A stretch of 64,000 bases of DNA from contig NZ_RAQK01000001.1 in assembly GCF_003610455.1 (NCBI RefSeq), forward strand, positions 2,170,001-2,234,000. The letters are read 5' to 3'. A model generated the notes under the pieces. It had not been told where the DNA came from. It did no database searches and saw nothing but the letters and a program-made list of their open reading frames with translations. Shown in pieces: positions 36,609-44,779 of this stretch. A program made the translations under genes and the position numbers. Source of the stretch: Sulfitobacter guttiformis (lineage in GTDB: Bacteria; Pseudomonadota; Alphaproteobacteria; Rhodobacterales; Rhodobacteraceae). Each line of letters starts with the position of its first letter. Position 1 is the first letter of the stretch.

Positions 36609-38033
36609 GTGACAGACCCCCAGATTGCCTTGACCATGCTCGGCATCTTCATCTTTTGTGTGTTTTTGGGGTTCCCCATCGCATTCACCTTGATGGCCAT
36701 CGGTATTGCTTTTGGCTATTACGCCTATTTCGACGCTTCACGCATGTGGCGCGGTTATAACCGTCTGGATGAAAATGCGGGGTGGTTGGAATCCACCAAT
36801 CTGTGGTTGGAGGGTTTCTATAATAACAGGATCTTCGATCTATTCGTGAACCAGACCTATACGGTCATCTCGAACGAAGTTCTAACCGCGATCCCGCTGT
36901 TCCTCTTTATGGGATATATCGTGGAGCGGGCGAACATCGTCGACAAACTCTTTAGTACGTTGGCTGTGGCCACGCGGAGCATTCCGGGTTCGCTTGGTGT
37001 GGCAGCGCTGATCACTTGCGCACTTTTTGCTACGGCAACGGGGATCGTGGGTGCGGTTGTGACACTAATGGGCCTTCTTGCGCTGCCTCAGATGCTCAAG
37101 ATGCGCTATGATCACAGCTTTGCGGCAGGCATCATCTGCGCTGGCGGCACGCTCGGTATCCTTATTCCGCCCTCCATCATGCTTATCGTCTATGCGGCCT
37201 CCTCGGGGGTCTCGATTGTGCGGCTTTACGCAGCCGCCCTTTTGCCAGGGCTGGTCCTTGTCGGACTATATCTGACCTACATCGTTGTCCGGTCTATCCT
37301 TCAGCCTTCACTAGCGCCGAAACCGACCAAAGAAGAACTTCCCGAAGTGCCGATGGGCAAGATGCTCTGGATGCTCGCCACCAGCTTCCTGCCACTTGCG
37401 GTGCTGATCCTCTCCGTTCTGGGCTCTATTCTGTTCGGTTTGGCCACACCGACCGAAGCGGCCTCGATCGGCGCATTGGGTGGCCTGTTGCTGGCTGTTG
37501 CCTATCGCGCAATGACTTTTGATAGATTGCGCGAAAGTGTCTACCTCACGGTGCGTACTACGGCGATGGTGTGCTGGCTTTTTGTTGGCTCCTATACCTT
37601 CTCTGCGGTATTCAGCTATCTCGGAGGCGAACATGTCATCGCCGAATTCGTCAAAAGCCTCGATCTGACTCCAATTCAGTTCCTGATCATTGCACAGCTT
37701 ATTATCTTCTTCCTTGGCTGGCCCCTCGAATGGTCCGAGATCATCATCATCTTCGTGCCGATCTTCCTGCCGCTTCTGCCGCTGTTCGGAATTGACCCGC
37801 TGTTTTTCGGAGTACTCGTGGCGCTTAACCTGCAGACAAGCTTCCTAACACCGCCCATGGCTATGAGTGCATATTATTTAAAAGGGATCGCTCCGCCGAA
37901 TATCAAACTGACCGAAATCTTCGCGGGCGTTCTGCCCTACTGTGGAATGGTGCTGATCGCGATGATCCTTATGTACAACTTCCCGCAGATCGTCTTTGCC
38001 TTGCCGGATGCGTTCTATGGCCCGTCAAGATAA
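36609..38033 (+). CDS. TRAP transporter large permease (DctM family), system 2
   Basis: The 474-residue protein has 12 or more membrane helices. Besides the DctM signature (ITCALFATATGIVGAVVTLMG, AGGTLGILIPPSIMLIVYA, ATPTEAASIGALGG, LTPPMAMSAYYLKG) it has an inserted segment of about 50 residues after TM1 (YFDASRMWRGYNRLDENAGW), as in the subgroup that pairs with 2-oxoacid receptors. The start is GTG at 36609 with GGAG upstream. It overlaps the amidase gene by 17 nt. Confidence 0.92.
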   Translation: MTDPQIALTMLGIFIFCVFLGFPIAFTLMAIGIAFGYYAYFDASRMWRGYNRLDENAGWLESTNLWLEGFYNNRIFDLFVNQTYTVISNEVLTAIPLFLFMGYIVERANIVDKLFSTLAVATRSIPGSLGVAALITCALFATATGIVGAVVTLMGLLALPQMLKMRYDHSFAAGIICAGGTLGILIPPSIMLIVYAASSGVSIVRLYAAALLPGLVLVGLYLTYIVVRSILQPSLAPKPTKEELPEVPMGKMLWMLATSFLPLAVLILSVLGSILFGLATPTEAASIGALGGLLLAVAYRAMTFDRLRESVYLTVRTTAMVCWLFVGSYTFSAVFSYLGGEHVIAEFVKSLDLTPIQFLIIAQLIIFFLGWPLEWSEIIIIFVPIFLPLLPLFGIDPLFFGVLVALNLQTSFLTPPMAMSAYYLKGIAPPNIKLTEIFAGVLPYCGMVLIAMILMYNFPQIVFALPDAFYGPSR

Positions 38034-39375
38034 GGCACAGGCCATTCTCGGGCTGGGGGCGGTCGCGATGCGCGACCGCCTCGCCTCTGGGGCGCTTCGG
38101 GCCGTGGACCTTGTAGAGGCCTGTCTGGCCCGTATTGCGGAGCTTGAACCGCAGGTTGGCGCATGGGCATGGCTCGACGGCGATCATGCGTTGGAACAGG
38201 CGCGTCGTCTTGACCACCTACGTCAGTCCGGTAAGCCCGTCGGTCCGTTGCACGGCCTGCCTGTCGGACTGAAGGATATAATAGACACCAAAGGTATCCC
38301 TACCGAGAACGGTACGCCAATTGATGCCGGCCGTGTACCGTCCGAGGATGCGTGGATTGTCGCACGTCTTCGTGCTGCAGGGGCGATCATTCTTGGCAAA
38401 ACCGTCACGACCGAATGTGCGTTTATGCACCCGGGCAAGACGCGCAACCCTCACAATTCTGCCCATACGCCAGGCGGCTCGTCACAAGGTTCGGCCGCCG
38501 CCGTTGCCGCCGGAATGGTGCCGTTTTCCGTGGGTACGCAAACGGGTGGGTCGGTAATCAGACCCGCTTCTTTCTGCGGTATTGTGGGCCTGAAATCAAC
38601 GTTCGGGTTGATCCCGCGCACAGGTATTCTGCCGCAATCACCGTTCCTTGATACCGTCGGTGTTTTTGCACGCAGCGTCGAGGATTGCGCACTTCTGGCC
38701 GAGGTCCTTGCAGGCCACGATCCAGCAGATACAGCCAGTGCGCCTATGCCGATGCCGCGTTTGCTAAGTGTCGCGCAGTCAAACGCGCCCGTACTCCCGG
38801 TTTTTGCCTTTGCAAAACTCCCCGGTTGGGATCAGGCTGACCCGCAAATGATTGCCGCAACCGAAGATCTGGTGGACCTGCTGGGTGAGCAGTGCTTCGA
38901 GGTCGCACTTCCCGACCTTGAGGATGTTGCCGCCATTCGCGAACGGATCAATTTTGCCGAGATGGCCAAATGCTATTATGGGCTTGAGCGCCGCGGGCGT
39001 GATCTGATGTCAGGCAAGCTGAAGTCGGCGATTGATCAGGGCAAATCGGTTCTTGCGCGTGATTACATTGCCGCGCTGGACTGGCGGGAGCTGGTTAACG
39101 CAGGCATGGATGCGGTATTTGCGCGCTGCGATGTGCTATTGTGCCCCGCGGCTTTGGGTCCCGCGCCAGAGGGGTTGGACGATACCGGAAGTGCACTGTT
39201 CAATGGAATTTGGACTTTGAGTGGTATGCCTGCCGTAACGCTTCCTGTGTTTACTGCTCAGAACGGTATGCCCATGGGTATACAGCTTATTGCAAAGCGC
39301 GGTGATGACGCGCGGTTGCTGCGCACCGCACGTTGGCTAGCGGCTTATCTTGAAAACCTTGATGAAGAGAATTGA
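38017..39375 (+). CDS. Amidase (amidase signature family)
   Basis: The 452-residue enzyme has the Ser-cisSer-Lys catalytic triad of the AS family: Lys in GLKDIIDTKG, the glycine/serine loop PGGSSQGSAAAVAAGM, and Ser in TQTGGSVIRPASFCGIVG. It hydrolyses a carboxamide; the substrate is unknown but is probably linked to the TRAP substrate, since the start lies inside the DctM gene (17-nt overlap). A start at 37996 is possible but less likely. Confidence 0.92.
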   Translation: MARQDKAQAILGLGAVAMRDRLASGALRAVDLVEACLARIAELEPQVGAWAWLDGDHALEQARRLDHLRQSGKPVGPLHGLPVGLKDIIDTKGIPTENGTPIDAGRVPSEDAWIVARLRAAGAIILGKTVTTECAFMHPGKTRNPHNSAHTPGGSSQGSAAAVAAGMVPFSVGTQTGGSVIRPASFCGIVGLKSTFGLIPRTGILPQSPFLDTVGVFARSVEDCALLAEVLAGHDPADTASAPMPMPRLLSVAQSNAPVLPVFAFAKLPGWDQADPQMIAATEDLVDLLGEQCFEVALPDLEDVAAIRERINFAEMAKCYYGLERRGRDLMSGKLKSAIDQGKSVLARDYIAALDWRELVNAGMDAVFARCDVLLCPAALGPAPEGLDDTGSALFNGIWTLSGMPAVTLPVFTAQNGMPMGIQLIAKRGDDARLLRTARWLAAYLENLDEEN

Positions 39376-39378
39376 AAA

Positions 39379-39540
39379 ATGACTAAAGTATTGGCCGTAT
39401 TCGCCTTCCTCGTATTGGTTGGATTTCTTGTAATCCTTATGATCCACGTACCGCGTCTTGATCTTGGCGCTGTCATCGCGATCACTGTGCTCCTTGCAGC
39501 TTGGGACCTCTTTACAACGCACAGATCCCACAAGCCTTGA
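39379..39540 (+). CDS. Small membrane protein, 53 residues
   Basis: An ATG three bases after the amidase stop opens a 53-codon frame. It encodes two hydrophobic helices (about residues 3-22 and 29-45) joined by HVPRLDLGA and ends with a short basic tail. No family is recognised. Tight spacing to the amidase suggests it belongs to the TRAP/amidase operon, perhaps as an accessory membrane subunit. Coding status rests on membrane-protein composition and position. Confidence 0.6.
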   Translation: MTKVLAVFAFLVLVGFLVILMIHVPRLDLGAVIAITVLLAAWDLFTTHRSHKP

Positions 39541-39806
39541 AGCGAAGTTATGCCTTATGGCATCAGGTCTTAGGTGCGGATAGTGGCTTAAATAATGGCG
39601 AGTTCCGGCCTGATCGGGCCGGTGTTAGTCTGCGACTGGCAGCTTTGAACTGGACTGTCACCTATCTCTAACGAATGGGATCACGCGCAAGCTAATCCAT
39701 ACCGGTTGCCAAAACGCATCAATCAGCAAATATGACAAACTTAGCTACAGAGGCGCAAACGGACCGCAGGCCTTCTTCTTTTTCAGGATCGCTGCTATCG
39801 ATCAGC

Positions 39807-40658
39807 ATGGTAACATCATACACACCATCAGCCGACGGTACCCGCATTGCATTTACCTCCGCTGGTGAAGCAACACGTCCCTCTATTTTGCTTATCCATG
39901 GCTGGGCCCAGCAATTCATCTGCTGGCAGCCTATTGTGGAAAAGCTGCAAGACCGCTTCCATATAGTCGCTATGGATCTGCGGGGTCATGGAGCTTCGGA
40001 CAAGCCCGAGAACGAAGCGGCCTACACAAATACGGAGCTCTGGGCCGAAGATGTTAAGGCAGTGATAGATGCGGCAGATCTTAAGACGCCTTTGCTTGTC
40101 GGTTGGTCATATGGAGCACGGGTTGTTGCCGCCTATCTGTCCCTGATGGGAGATGCAGATATCGCTGGGATTGCTCTGGCAGGTGGGGTCCTCGCTATTG
40201 GAGCCGAGCGCGAGAGTTGGATGGCGGGCGCCGCAAGTCCGGGTCTGGATCGCGATCTTTACACAGATGATGTTCCACGACGTCTTGAGGCTACGGCACG
40301 TTTTCTCAAGGCATGCACAACGCAACCGTTGGAGCGCGAGATTTTTGCCAAGATGGTCGGCGCAAATATGCTTTGCCCCGCACATGTGCGTCGTGCCCTA
40401 TTCAGAGCTGATGTCGATCTGCGACCTGTCTTTGAGAAGTCAGGCTGCCCGGCTCTAGTTATTCATGGGACGCAGGACGAAGTTGTTACCTGCATAACCG
40501 GGCAAGCTGCAGCCAAGTGCTTTAAAAATGGACAATACATTGCATACGAGGGGATCGGCCATGCGCCGTTTCTAGAAACACCTGATCGCTTTGCCGAAGA
40601 TCTTTCGAGATTTACGATGGCATGCCAGCGCGAGGGCGACCAAAGGATCAGAACATGA
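39807..40658 (+). CDS. Alpha/beta hydrolase
   Basis: The 283-residue protein has the oxyanion strand LLIHGWAQQF, DLRGHGASDKP, the nucleophile elbow VGWSYGARVVA, an acid in VIHGTQDEVV and the catalytic His in GIGHAPFLE. This is a typical esterase/hydrolase of the haloperoxidase-like branch. The start at 39807 fits the family; a frame upstream to 39732 adds 25 residues without homology. It is translationally coupled to the oxidoreductase gene (4-nt overlap). Substrate unknown. Confidence 0.88.
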   Translation: MVTSYTPSADGTRIAFTSAGEATRPSILLIHGWAQQFICWQPIVEKLQDRFHIVAMDLRGHGASDKPENEAAYTNTELWAEDVKAVIDAADLKTPLLVGWSYGARVVAAYLSLMGDADIAGIALAGGVLAIGAERESWMAGAASPGLDRDLYTDDVPRRLEATARFLKACTTQPLEREIFAKMVGANMLCPAHVRRALFRADVDLRPVFEKSGCPALVIHGTQDEVVTCITGQAAAKCFKNGQYIAYEGIGHAPFLETPDRFAEDLSRFTMACQREGDQRIRT

Positions 40659-41617
40659 GTGTGAAAACCGCTATTATCGGATTAGGAATTATGGGCCGCC
40701 GGATGACTGAGCATATGGCCTTGCATCCTGGCTTCACTCCGGTCGCCTTGTGGGATCCCGATCCAGCCGCTTGCCGTGCCGCGCAGCCATTCGCACCGGA
40801 GGCGCGGATAGTGGCCACACCGGAAGAGGCGATTGCGGCTGCAGAACTGGTTTATCTGGCCTGTCCGCCAGTGCCACGCAAAGCTTATGCTTTAGCGGCT
40901 GCAGATGCTGGTAAGGCCCTGTTTTTGGAAAAGCCGCTTGGTATTGATATCGCCGAAAGCAAGGCGCTTGTCGCCCACTTGGAACAATGCGACGTGCCGG
41001 CGGCGATCAATTTTACACAGGCGGCTGGTGCAGCCTTGACTGATGTGAACGAAGCTGCGCGAGCAGGCACCATGGGGGACATTCTGGGCGCCGATATAGT
41101 GGTGACATACGCCGCTTGGCCGCGTGAGTGGCAAAAAGCAGCTGATTGGTTGAAGTTTCGATCAGAAGGCGGGCCAACGCGGGAAGTAATCTCGCATTTT
41201 CTGTTCTTCGCGGAACGCATTCTTGGCCCCCTTTCGGTGGTCTTGGCGCACCCGTCTTATCCGCCAAACCCGGCTTTGTGTGAAACACAAATGCTGGCAC
41301 GTCTGGAAACACACGATGGGCGGCCGGTGAGCGTCATGGTCAGTGTGGGCGGCGCTCAGCCTGATCGGCAGGAACTCACCATAAAGGGATCACGGGCCAG
41401 CCGGCGTATTTCAGAATTCTACATTGATGAGGTATCCGATGGTGGGCCGTTTACCGCCGCTGCGGAGCGTCCCAAAGACCCTCGTGCCACCAGTTTGAAA
41501 GCCCAGTTAGACGATTTGCTCCTTTGCCTCGAACGAAAGCCGAACAGACTTGCTACACCGCAGGAAGCCTTGAGGGTACAGATTTTGATTGAGCAGATGC
41601 TAGCGGAGAGAACCTGA
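40655..41617 (+). CDS. Gfo/Idh/MocA family NAD(P)-dependent oxidoreductase
   Basis: The 320-residue protein has an N-terminal Rossmann fold with AIIGLGIMGRRM and the characteristic EKPLG motif (LFLEKPLGIDIAESK). A substrate-binding alpha/beta domain follows. Members oxidise or reduce sugars, inositols or related polyols. The ATG at 40655 overlaps the hydrolase stop (ATGA), so the two probably act in one pathway, such as hydrolysis of an ester or glycoside followed by oxidation. Exact substrate unknown. Confidence 0.87.
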   Translation: MSVKTAIIGLGIMGRRMTEHMALHPGFTPVALWDPDPAACRAAQPFAPEARIVATPEEAIAAAELVYLACPPVPRKAYALAAADAGKALFLEKPLGIDIAESKALVAHLEQCDVPAAINFTQAAGAALTDVNEAARAGTMGDILGADIVVTYAAWPREWQKAADWLKFRSEGGPTREVISHFLFFAERILGPLSVVLAHPSYPPNPALCETQMLARLETHDGRPVSVMVSVGGAQPDRQELTIKGSRASRRISEFYIDEVSDGGPFTAAAERPKDPRATSLKAQLDDLLLCLERKPNRLATPQEALRVQILIEQMLAERT

Positions 41618-41995
41618 AGGAAAGGTTTTCCATCTTAAGAGTCCTGCAATTTTAGGAAAATGTGCTGTAAAGTTGGGCTCCGGTGTAACGGTTTCATTAG
41701 CTGACCAGCGTTTGCGGCGCGAGGCGCCTAGCGCAGTGTTCTGAACTGGTCAGGACGACCTGAGGCCACTCACATTGCAATGGCCGGAGTCGAGCGAACT
41801 GCGAAAGGGGCGTGCTATTCTCGCAGTGCTAGAGAACCGCGTTTGATCCGTTGCATGCCGCAGGTTGCGGACGGTCGGGTCGTCGCCACAATCCGGAGAC
41901 TGCTCTAACCTCAATTTTACTATTTGCCAGTGAAGGCCTACATTTGCCTTACCGTCTGCCGCGTGGCGTCCATCAACTTTCATAAAGGCGTCCCC
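41618..41995. other. Intergenic region without a recognisable gene
   Basis: These 378 bases precede the rlmF gene. Open frames on either strand (for example 41750-42034 leftward) look like chance or decayed sequence. The rlmF promoter should be in the right half. The rlmF frame is open back to 41924, but those residues lack homology. Confidence 0.4.
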
Positions 41996-42934
41996 ATGGC
42001 CCCCAACCCCAAGCTGCACCCGCGCAATCAACACATTGAAGGGTATGACTTTACGCGCTTAGTAGCGCAGACACCTGAGCTTGAAAAATTCACAATCCGG
42101 AACCCACGCGGTCAGCGGACTGTTAACTTTCAGGACGCGAAAGCTGTCCGAATGCTTAATCGTGCTCTCCTAAAGACGCATTACAATATAGATTTCTGGG
42201 ATATCCCTGAGGGCTATCTCTGCCCGCCAATTCCCGGTCGTGTCGACTATATCCATTATCTCGCGGACTTGCTTGCCGACAGCAATAGTCAAATCATCCC
42301 GCGTGGTGGTCACATCAAAGCATTGGACATCGGCACCGGTGCAAGCCTGGTCTATCCCCTCACCGGGCAAAGCGAATACGGTTGGAGCTTCACGGGCGTT
42401 GATATTGATACAGCGGCACTCGAATCCGCAAGGCAGATTTCTGACGAAAATAATTTGAACGTCACTCTTCGGCGACAGATTGATCCCGAGAATATCTTTA
42501 TTGGTGCTATCGAAGCCGATGATTTTTTCCATCTGTCGATGTGCAACCCGCCGTTTCATTCGTCTCTCGAAAAAGCGGGCAAGGGCACTCAACGTAAGTG
42601 GGCGAGCCTCGGAAAAGGCCGCTCGAACAAGCTTAACTTTGGCGGTCAACATGCAGAGCTTTGGTGTCCGGGTGGCGAGATAGGGTTTATCGCCCGAATG
42701 GTTGAGCAGAGCAAAAGTTACAAACATCAGTGTCTTTGGTTCACCTCACTGGTGTCCAAGAAAGATAACCTCCAGCCCCTCAACCGGATTTTGGGACGAG
42801 CTAAGGTTGACGAGTTCAAGATCGTCGAGATGGCACAGGGGCAAAAAACAAGTCGTTTTATTGCTTGGACTTACATCAGACAGGCTCAACGGTCCTCGTT
42901 CGCCGCAAGCGTTGGGACGCCGGATGTACATTGA
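41996..42934 (+). CDS. rlmF: 23S rRNA (adenine-1618 N6)-methyltransferase
   Basis: The 312-residue protein matches RlmF along its length: LHPRNQHIEGYDF at the N-terminus, RALLKTHYNIDFWDIPEGYLCPPIPGRVDYIHYLADLL, the SAM motif ALDIGTGASLVYPL and the amino-methyltransferase motif CNPPFHSS. It methylates A1618 in 23S rRNA. The ATG at 41996 aligns with the family start; 24 upstream codons do not. Genome-wide this enzyme is typical of gammaproteobacteria but occurs in some marine alphaproteobacteria, so lateral gain is possible. Confidence 0.92.
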   Translation: MAPNPKLHPRNQHIEGYDFTRLVAQTPELEKFTIRNPRGQRTVNFQDAKAVRMLNRALLKTHYNIDFWDIPEGYLCPPIPGRVDYIHYLADLLADSNSQIIPRGGHIKALDIGTGASLVYPLTGQSEYGWSFTGVDIDTAALESARQISDENNLNVTLRRQIDPENIFIGAIEADDFFHLSMCNPPFHSSLEKAGKGTQRKWASLGKGRSNKLNFGGQHAELWCPGGEIGFIARMVEQSKSYKHQCLWFTSLVSKKDNLQPLNRILGRAKVDEFKIVEMAQGQKTSRFIAWTYIRQAQRSSFAASVGTPDVH

Positions 42935-43047
42935 CAGGACGCTATCAAAGCACATGTCTGCTTTGGAAACGCTGCATTACAGTACCCCGTGATTCTGATG
43001 GGACTAAATCAGGACTATTCTGGCGGCGTTTTCGCCCTCAAGGTTGA

Positions 43048-43917
43048 TCAGCGGCTTTCAAAATAATTGAGGGGCAATTTCAGATAGGATCGGCCGTTGC
43101 TTTCATCTTCGGGGATCTCTCCTCCGCGAATGTTGACTTGCAGCGCTGCGAGCATCAACTTGGGCAGCGGCAATGTCGCGTCGCGCGCATCGCGCAGAGC
43201 GCAGTAGTCGGCTTTCGTCGGAGAATTTTTCCAGTGAATGTTGGAATTGCGTTGCTCCGCTACTGTTGCCTCGCATGCGGCATCGCGCTCGGGCGCGTAA
43301 TCGTGCCCGACAAACACACGCGTTTTCTCGGGCAACGCCAGAATTGCTGAAATACTATCGTATAGCGCTGCAGAGCTACCGCCTGGAAAATCAGCGCGGG
43401 AGGTGCCGCTGTCGGGCATCATCAGCGTGTCATGCACAAACGCAGCATCGCCCGCGACATAGGTAATAGAGGCAAGTGTATGTCCTGGTGAAAACATCAC
43501 ACCTACAGAGACGTTGCCAAGCATGAAGCTGTCGCCTTCGGCAAACAAGCGGTCCCACTGGCTGCCATCGGTTGGGAAATCTTTGGGCAGGTTGTAGATG
43601 TTCTGCCAAAGGGTCTGCACGCCAGTGACCTTCTCTCCTATGCCAGTGGATGCGCCCGTCTGGGCCTTGATCCACGATGCGGCAGAGAAATGGTCCGCAT
43701 GAGGGTGCGTATCTAGTATCCAGAGCAGTTCAATCCCCTTCTCGCGGACATAAGCCAATAACCGTTCGGCATTATTGGTCGATGTTGCCCCTGCCAGTGG
43801 ATCGAAATCCAGCACGGGATCAATGATCGCCCCTTTCATTGTGTCGGGGTCATGAAACACATATTGCCAGCTTCCGGTTGGTTGGTCCCAAAAACCTTTT
43901 ACGACGGGATTGCTCAT
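43048..43917 (-). CDS. MBL-fold metallo-hydrolase (persulfide dioxygenase-like)
   Basis: The 289-residue protein has the metallo-beta-lactamase motif THPHADHFSAA, GHTLASITYVAGDAAFVHDTLMMPDSGTSRADFPGG and the final His in FVGHDYAPERD. The DSGTSRADFPGG element is shared with persulfide dioxygenases (ETHE1/Blh type), which oxidise glutathione persulfide using iron, so sulfide detoxification is the best guess. It appears monocistronic. Confidence 0.87.
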   Translation of the reverse strand: MSNPVVKGFWDQPTGSWQYVFHDPDTMKGAIIDPVLDFDPLAGATSTNNAERLLAYVREKGIELLWILDTHPHADHFSAASWIKAQTGASTGIGEKVTGVQTLWQNIYNLPKDFPTDGSQWDRLFAEGDSFMLGNVSVGVMFSPGHTLASITYVAGDAAFVHDTLMMPDSGTSRADFPGGSSAALYDSISAILALPEKTRVFVGHDYAPERDAACEATVAEQRNSNIHWKNSPTKADYCALRDARDATLPLPKLMLAALQVNIRGGEIPEDESNGRSYLKLPLNYFESR

Positions 43918-44428
43918 TGTGTTTCTCCTGCAAAGGTGGGGCCAATTCGAAGGCTAAGTCTTGAGTAGGTAAAACAGCTTTAACGGTCGCCTCTTGCACC
44001 ATCTAGAGCGCTTAGCACGAGCACCTCACTTTGCTTCAAAATTGACGGATTGAAGAGCACCTACTTTTGCCGGATTGGGAACTGACGTTTGAAACGGAAT
44101 AATGTGAAAATGATAATCTTTCGGATGGTTGTTGTCGTTCTCGCTTTCTTTTTGATCGATTTGAATTTTTTGCTCAACGTCTGAATCTAAAGTGATCGTT
44201 GAGGTCAAAACCGCAGTAATCACATTCGCAACTGCACTTGGCCCTGCATAATGTATGACCGTGGCAACCTTGCGCAGGCTCCAACATCAGGTTGATATGG
44301 CTTTGCTCTGCTGTTCGTCAAACATCCCTTGGTAAGAGATGTTGCAATCAATAATTGAGATCCGCCAGAGAGTCTGGCGGATCCTAATTTTTTGCATAAG
44401 ATAAAAGTGCCTTTACGTACTTGAGCGC
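43918..44428. other. 511-base region, mostly gene-free
   Basis: This lies between the MBL gene start and the 3' end of the ABM gene, both leftward. It has one doubtful GTG-initiated leftward frame of 65 codons (44026-44223, opening MITAVLTSTITLDSD), rich in Asn/Asp/His and of no known family. The terminator-like hairpin at 44359-44393 is listed separately. Hairpins around 44242-44279 and 44309-44332 were also seen. Confidence 0.35.
44359..44393. terminator. Strong hairpin with T-run on the + side
   Basis: GATCCGCCAGA (44359-44369) pairs perfectly with TCTGGCGGATC (44373-44383) around GAG. On the + strand CTAATTTTTT follows. It lies about 36 bases after the stop of the leftward ABM gene, whose operon it could end. 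The better T-run points rightward, which would instead suit an unannotated + strand transcript. Confidence 0.6.
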
Positions 44429-44743
44429 TTAAACTGACGACAAGATATGAATTTTGCGGTCGGCCATCATATCTTTGGTCTTTGCAGCGTATTCTTTCAT
44501 GTGAGGGGCAGCAGCATGGGCGCCGAGCGCTTTCATACTTTCCCATTTTTCAACCACGACGAAAGTGTCTGCACCAAACGCGGCTTGCATAGGCCCGGCG
44601 TTTTCAGTGTCAATCGTGGCCTCATAGGCGATGCAGCCATCTTCCGCCAATACAGCGGGAACATTGGCGTTAAACATATCCAGGACTGCTTCGCGCTGGC
44701 CCGGTTTTGTGGTGATTACTGCAATGACGTGAACAGTCGACAT
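44429..44743 (-). CDS. Antibiotic biosynthesis monooxygenase (ABM/YgiN-like) domain protein
   Basis: The 104-residue protein has the dimeric ferredoxin-like ABM fold pattern: VHVIAVITTKPGQREAVLDMF, GCIAYEATIDTEN and FVVVEKWESMKALGAHAAAPHMKEY. Members include quinol monooxygenases and stress proteins that act on aromatic or quinone-like compounds. It lies 36 bases after the TAXI-TRAP permease gene and is probably co-transcribed with it, so it may handle the imported compound. Confidence 0.85.
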   Translation of the reverse strand: MSTVHVIAVITTKPGQREAVLDMFNANVPAVLAEDGCIAYEATIDTENAGPMQAAFGADTFVVVEKWESMKALGAHAAAPHMKEYAAKTKDMMADRKIHILSSV

Positions 44744-44779
44744 GAATTAGTCCTTGTTTGTGGCTTGGGTTATTTGTTT

